DNA of 17,735 nucleotides, from the NCBI GenBank assembly GCA_013812065.1, contig JACCUC010000160.1, positions 1 to 17,735 of the forward strand, in the 5' to 3' direction. Position 1 is the first letter of the stretch. The number at the start of each line of letters is the position of its first letter. This stretch comes from Thermoleophilaceae bacterium. Its GTDB lineage: Bacteria > Actinomycetota > Thermoleophilia > Solirubrobacterales > Thermoleophilaceae. Of this stretch, positions 14,899 through 17,735 are shown piece after piece. A model generated the notes under the pieces. That model worked only from the letters and a program-made list of their open reading frames with translations. It did no database searches and was not told the DNA's origin. The position numbers and the translations under genes were made by a program.

Positions 14899-16136
14899 CG
14901 TCCGAGGAGTTCGGTGCCGCCCCAACCCGCGGGCGACGCCTCCGTACCGTCGTCGTCTTCCACCTGGCCGACGTCACCGGCCCGGCGAAGTCGCTGCGGC
15001 CGCGGCTCGAAGCCATCGCGCGGCGGGGCGGAGGACTCGACGTGCTCGCCCCGGCAGAGGGCTCGCTAGCTGGCGCCTACGGCGATCTCGGGACCGTTTG
15101 CGCCCTGCCCTACGCGTCGCTCACCGTTCCGCGCACCCCGCGCGAGGCGGCTCGAGCGGTCCGGTCCTTCGCTCGCGACGTCGGCCTCTTCCGGCGCGAG
15201 CTTCATCGCCGACGACCCAACGTCGTCGTGGTGGTGACGACCGCTCTCCCCGCCGCGCTCATCGCCGCCCGGCTGGAGCACCTCCCCACGGTCGTCTACG
15301 TCGGCGAGACCTTCCCGAGCAGGGCCACGGACGGGACGGTGCGCTGGCTGGGAGGCCGGGTGATCGCGCGCCTGTGCGAGGCGCTCGCCGACCGGCTCGT
15401 CTGCTGCTCGGAGACCGTCGCCCGGCAGTTCGTCCGGCTCGGTAGCACGGTGACGATCTACCCGGGGATCTCCCGCATCTACGCCGAAGGCGACCGAGCG
15501 GGATTTCGCGCGCGTTACGGTCTCGAGGCGGCAAGTCCCGTGATCGCCGTGGTCGGCAATCTGACCGCGGGCCGCGGACAGGACACCGCGGTGCGCGCCC
15601 TCGCCCTGATCCGGGAGCGACTCCCCGGCGCCCAGCTCGTGATCGCGGGGCTCCCGCATCCGCGCCCGATCGACGAGGCGTTCGCCGCCTCCGTGCACGA
15701 CCTCGCGAGCGAGCTCGGCGTGGAGCGCAGCGTCGTCTTCACCGGCTTCGTCGAGCGGGTGGCCGACGTCTACGCCGCCGCCGACGTCGTCGTCAACCCG
15801 GCGCGGTTCGACGAGCCGTTCGGCCGGGTCGCACTCGAGGCGCTGACGGCCGGTCGGCCGGTGGTGGCCAGCGCAGTGGGCGCCATCCCCGAGGTGCTGC
15901 GCGACGGCCGCGACGTGCTGCTCGTACCCCGCGACGATCCCGTCGCCCTGGCCGAGGCGGTCAGCCGCCTCGTCGAGGACCCCGCGCTGCGCGACCGGCT
16001 CGTCGCCGAGGGCAGTCGCCGCGTGGAGTCCGAGTTCGGGGAGGAGGCCGGCATCGAGGCCTTCGAAGGAGTGATCGCCGACGTGCTCGAGCAGCGGTCG
16101 AACGGCCCGCGCAGTCGATCCTCCTCGCCGGGCTGA
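14895..16136 (+). CDS. GT4 glycosyltransferase
   Basis: 413 residues from GTG 14895, preceded by GGGAG at 14885-14889; the frame is open further upstream, but that part is antisense to the methyltransferase gene (an in-frame GTG at 14820 would add 25 residues). The GT-B fold is clear: an N-terminal acceptor-side domain with VVFHLADVTGPAKSLRPRLE (20-39), then VYVGETFPS, then the donor domain with VIAVVGNLTAGRGQDTAVRA (216-235), LVIAGLP, VVFTGFVERVADVYAAADVV, and the EX7E motif at Glu307 and Glu315 in DEPFGRVALEAL. The closing AIPEVLRDGRDVLLVP is standard for GT4. It is a cytoplasmic enzyme adding a sugar from a nucleotide donor to a growing glycan. The next gene follows after 14 bp and is probably co-transcribed. 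The sugar cannot be read. Confidence 0.92.
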   Translation: MTSEEFGAAPTRGRRLRTVVVFHLADVTGPAKSLRPRLEAIARRGGGLDVLAPAEGSLAGAYGDLGTVCALPYASLTVPRTPREAARAVRSFARDVGLFRRELHRRRPNVVVVVTTALPAALIAARLEHLPTVVYVGETFPSRATDGTVRWLGGRVIARLCEALADRLVCCSETVARQFVRLGSTVTIYPGISRIYAEGDRAGFRARYGLEAASPVIAVVGNLTAGRGQDTAVRALALIRERLPGAQLVIAGLPHPRPIDEAFAASVHDLASELGVERSVVFTGFVERVADVYAAADVVVNPARFDEPFGRVALEALTAGRPVVASAVGAIPEVLRDGRDVLLVPRDDPVALAEAVSRLVEDPALRDRLVAEGSRRVESEFGEEAGIEAFEGVIADVLEQRSNGPRSRSSSPG

Positions 16137-16150
16137 GCCGTCCCCGGGCC

Positions 16151-17272
16151 GTGACCGCGCCCGTCGCCGTCCTCGCGGTCGTGCTCTGCGCGTTCGGCCT
16201 CACCGCGTGTGCAGGCGACGACCGCTCTCAGGCCGGACAGGTGCCCGTCTCCGCCTACGGGATGCAGGCCTGGCTGGGCACCCAGCTCCGCGGCCCGGAC
16301 TTCCGGCTCCTGCGCGACCACGGCGCCGGCCTCTTCCGCTTCAACCTGCTTACCACCAGTCGAGACGACCGCGGGCCGCCTGCCATCCCGACCTACGACG
16401 CGGTGATCCAGGCGGCGGTGGAGCAGCGCGTCGAGCTGCTTCCGGTGCTCATGCGCACCCGCCCGAAGGACCGATCGCCGGGCAAGCAGGTCGCCGCGCC
16501 GCCGGAGGGCCGAGCCCAGCACGCCGAGTGGCGCCGGCGGGTTCGTCTCGTGGCCGAGCGCTACGGACCGAGCGGGAGCTTCTGGCGGGAGCGGCCTCGA
16601 CTTCCCTACCGGCCGATCCGGATGTGGGAGGTGTGGAACGAGCCGAACCTGCCTCAGTTCTGGGATCAGCGCACGCCGAACCCGCGCGAGTACGGACGCC
16701 TCCTGCGCGAGACGGGTGGCGTCCTGCGCGGCGTCGATCCCGGTGTCCGGATCGTCTCGGGCGGCCTCGCCTGGCGACACTCCGGCGGGCCGTATCTCGG
16801 GGCCGCGCTCGACGCGGCCGGTCCCTGCTCGGTGGACGCGATCTCCGTCCACCCCTACGCGCCGACGGTGGGGAGGGCGATGGGGCATCTGGCCGAGGCC
16901 CGCTCGGTCGCCGACTCCCGCGGCCTGCGGGACGTGGCCCTGTGGACGACCGAGATCGGCTGGCGCGTCGGGGGAGCCGGCGCGGGCGACCTGGAGCTCG
17001 GCTACTCCGACGTCGAGACGCCTGCCGCCCAGGCGCGTGCCCTGAACGGCTTCTTTGCCGCGACCACCCGCCGTCGCAGGGAGCTCCGGCTGGGGCCGAC
17101 GTTCGCGTTCGCGCTGCGCGACCGCGTGAACCCCAAGACGGGCGAGGTGGACAACAGGTCGGGGCTACGCCTCGCCAACGACACGCCGAGACCGGCATGG
17201 GGGGTGCTCTCGCGCTGGGCCAAGGCGGCGCCGCCACTGCGGTTGCCCGGGCCCCGAGCCTGCCCGCGTTAG
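16151..17272 (+). CDS. Lipoprotein glycoside hydrolase (clan GH-A, GH39/PslG-like)
   Basis: 373 residues from GTG 16151. A short signal peptide ends in the lipobox LTAC (Cys20), so the protein should be lipid-anchored on the outside of the membrane. The rest looks like a (beta/alpha)8 barrel: RFNLLTT, LLPVLMRTRP, then MWEVWNEPN (158-166), in which Glu164 is the acid/base, ISVHPYAPTVG (231-241), and LWTTEIGW (264-271), in which Glu268 is the nucleophile. The spacing and both motifs fit clan GH-A enzymes of the GH39/GH5 type, including PslG, the glycosidase of the Psl exopolysaccharide locus. With a GT4 gene 14 bp upstream, it probably trims or releases the polysaccharide made by this cluster. 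Its stop is one base from the stop of the converging gene. The exact GH family and sugar specificity are uncertain. Confidence 0.85.
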   Translation: MTAPVAVLAVVLCAFGLTACAGDDRSQAGQVPVSAYGMQAWLGTQLRGPDFRLLRDHGAGLFRFNLLTTSRDDRGPPAIPTYDAVIQAAVEQRVELLPVLMRTRPKDRSPGKQVAAPPEGRAQHAEWRRRVRLVAERYGPSGSFWRERPRLPYRPIRMWEVWNEPNLPQFWDQRTPNPREYGRLLRETGGVLRGVDPGVRIVSGGLAWRHSGGPYLGAALDAAGPCSVDAISVHPYAPTVGRAMGHLAEARSVADSRGLRDVALWTTEIGWRVGGAGAGDLELGYSDVETPAAQARALNGFFAATTRRRRELRLGPTFAFALRDRVNPKTGEVDNRSGLRLANDTPRPAWGVLSRWAKAAPPLRLPGPRACPR

Positions 17273-17273
17273 C

Positions 17274-17735
17274 TCAGCCGCTCAAGAGGCGGGCCAGGGT
17301 GTCGGCCTGGGCGTCGAGGTCGGCGTAACGCTCGACGAAGGCCCGTCCGCGCGCACCGAGCTCCCGCCGCAGCGCCGGGTCGGCGGCGAGGCGGCGCAGG
17401 TGGTGCTCCCACTCCTCGGGCTCGGTCGCCAGGTAGCCCGCGCCCGAGCGCTCGACGAGCTCGGTGTTGACGCCGACCGGGCTCGCCAGCACCGCCGCCG
17501 CGGCGGCCATGTACTGGAGCAGCTTGAAGCCGGCCTTGGCGCGGGTGTACGGGGTGTCCGGGAGCGGCATGAGCCCGACGTCGAACCGCGCGAAGAACGC
17601 CGGTACATCCTCGAGGCGCCAGCGCGAGAACGTCGAGGGGCCGGCGCGCCAGGGCTGCGAGGAGACGACCTCGAGCCGCGCGACGCCCTCGCGCTCGAGG
17701 CGCTCGAAGACGCCCGCCAGCGGATCGAGGTAGGC
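17274..17735 (-). CDS. GT4-like glycosyltransferase, C-terminal part (5' end beyond window)
   Basis: The frame runs open to the window edge; 153 residues are visible. They include STFSRWRLEDVPAFFARFDV, then GLMPLPDTPYTRAKAGFKLL and QYMAAAAAVLASPVGVN, and a helical C-terminus. This is the donor-binding end of a GT4-type glycosyltransferase in which PLPDTPYTRAKAGFKLLQYMA replaces the usual EX7E segment, a common variant in actinobacterial glycan clusters. An internal ATG at 17570 is not the true start. It converges on the lipoprotein glycosidase with one base between the stops, so there is no room for a terminator. Confidence 0.85.
   Translation of the reverse strand, partial: AYLDPLAGVFERLEREGVARLEVVSSQPWRAGPSTFSRWRLEDVPAFFARFDVGLMPLPDTPYTRAKAGFKLLQYMAAAAAVLASPVGVNTELVERSGAGYLATEPEEWEHHLRRLAADPALRRELGARGRAFVERYADLDAQADTLARLLSG

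Noticed and set aside
16207..17328. 373-codon second frame over the glycosidase gene
   Set aside because: Arg/Pro-rich shadow; the competing frame has a signal peptide, lipobox and catalytic motifs.

Overview
The window is high-GC DNA from an actinobacterium-like genome: codons end mostly in G or C, GTG starts are common, and the genes are packed closely. The protein style (glycosyltransferases fused to methyltransferases, coiled-coil tails ending in an SWR-T-R-PLR motif) suggests a soil actinobacterium, perhaps class Thermoleophilia, but that placement is a guess from sequence style. Almost every gene belongs to surface-glycan assembly and decoration.

Layout. (1) 1-1827, plus: 3' part of a two-domain glycosyltransferase (GT-B-like half, then GT2). 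(2) 1869-2204, minus: a 111-residue coiled-coil protein ending in SWRLTRPLR. (3) 2230-3567, plus: a sulfotransferase-like protein ending in a related tail. (4) 11155 down to 3602, minus: a compact five-gene operon read as two tandem duplicated methyltransferases, a sulfotransferase with a coiled-coil/SWRVTRPLR tail, a GT4 glycosyltransferase fused to a degenerate methyltransferase domain, and a 759-residue methyltransferase / ParB-like / beta-sandwich / decayed-methyltransferase protein. (5) 11156-11826: gene debris, namely a frameshifted 5' fragment of a methyltransferase gene with an intact Shine-Dalgarno, then a 64-codon ORF with a strong Shine-Dalgarno. (6) 11827-13482, plus: a polytopic GT39/ArnT-like membrane glycosyltransferase. 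(7) 13489-13808, minus: a decayed ISL3-family transposase. (8) 14804 down to 13977, minus: a methyltransferase-24 family protein, divergent from (9) 14895-17272, plus: a GT4 glycosyltransferase and a lipoprotein glycoside hydrolase. (10) 17274 to the window end, minus: the C-terminal part of another GT4 enzyme.

Together the genes suggest a locus making a methylated and probably sulfated surface polysaccharide. GT2/GT4 enzymes would build chains in the cytoplasm, methyltransferases and PAPS-type sulfotransferases would modify them, the GT39-type protein would transfer sugar from a lipid carrier on the outer face, and the lipoprotein glycosidase could trim the product outside the cell. The least explained features are the shared SWR tail on otherwise unrelated proteins (including a stand-alone small protein), methyltransferase-fold domains that have lost cofactor residues, an apparent compensated double frameshift at the start of one duplicated methyltransferase, and a 10-bp perfect hairpin with a tiny coupled upstream ORF before the GT4 gene at 14895.
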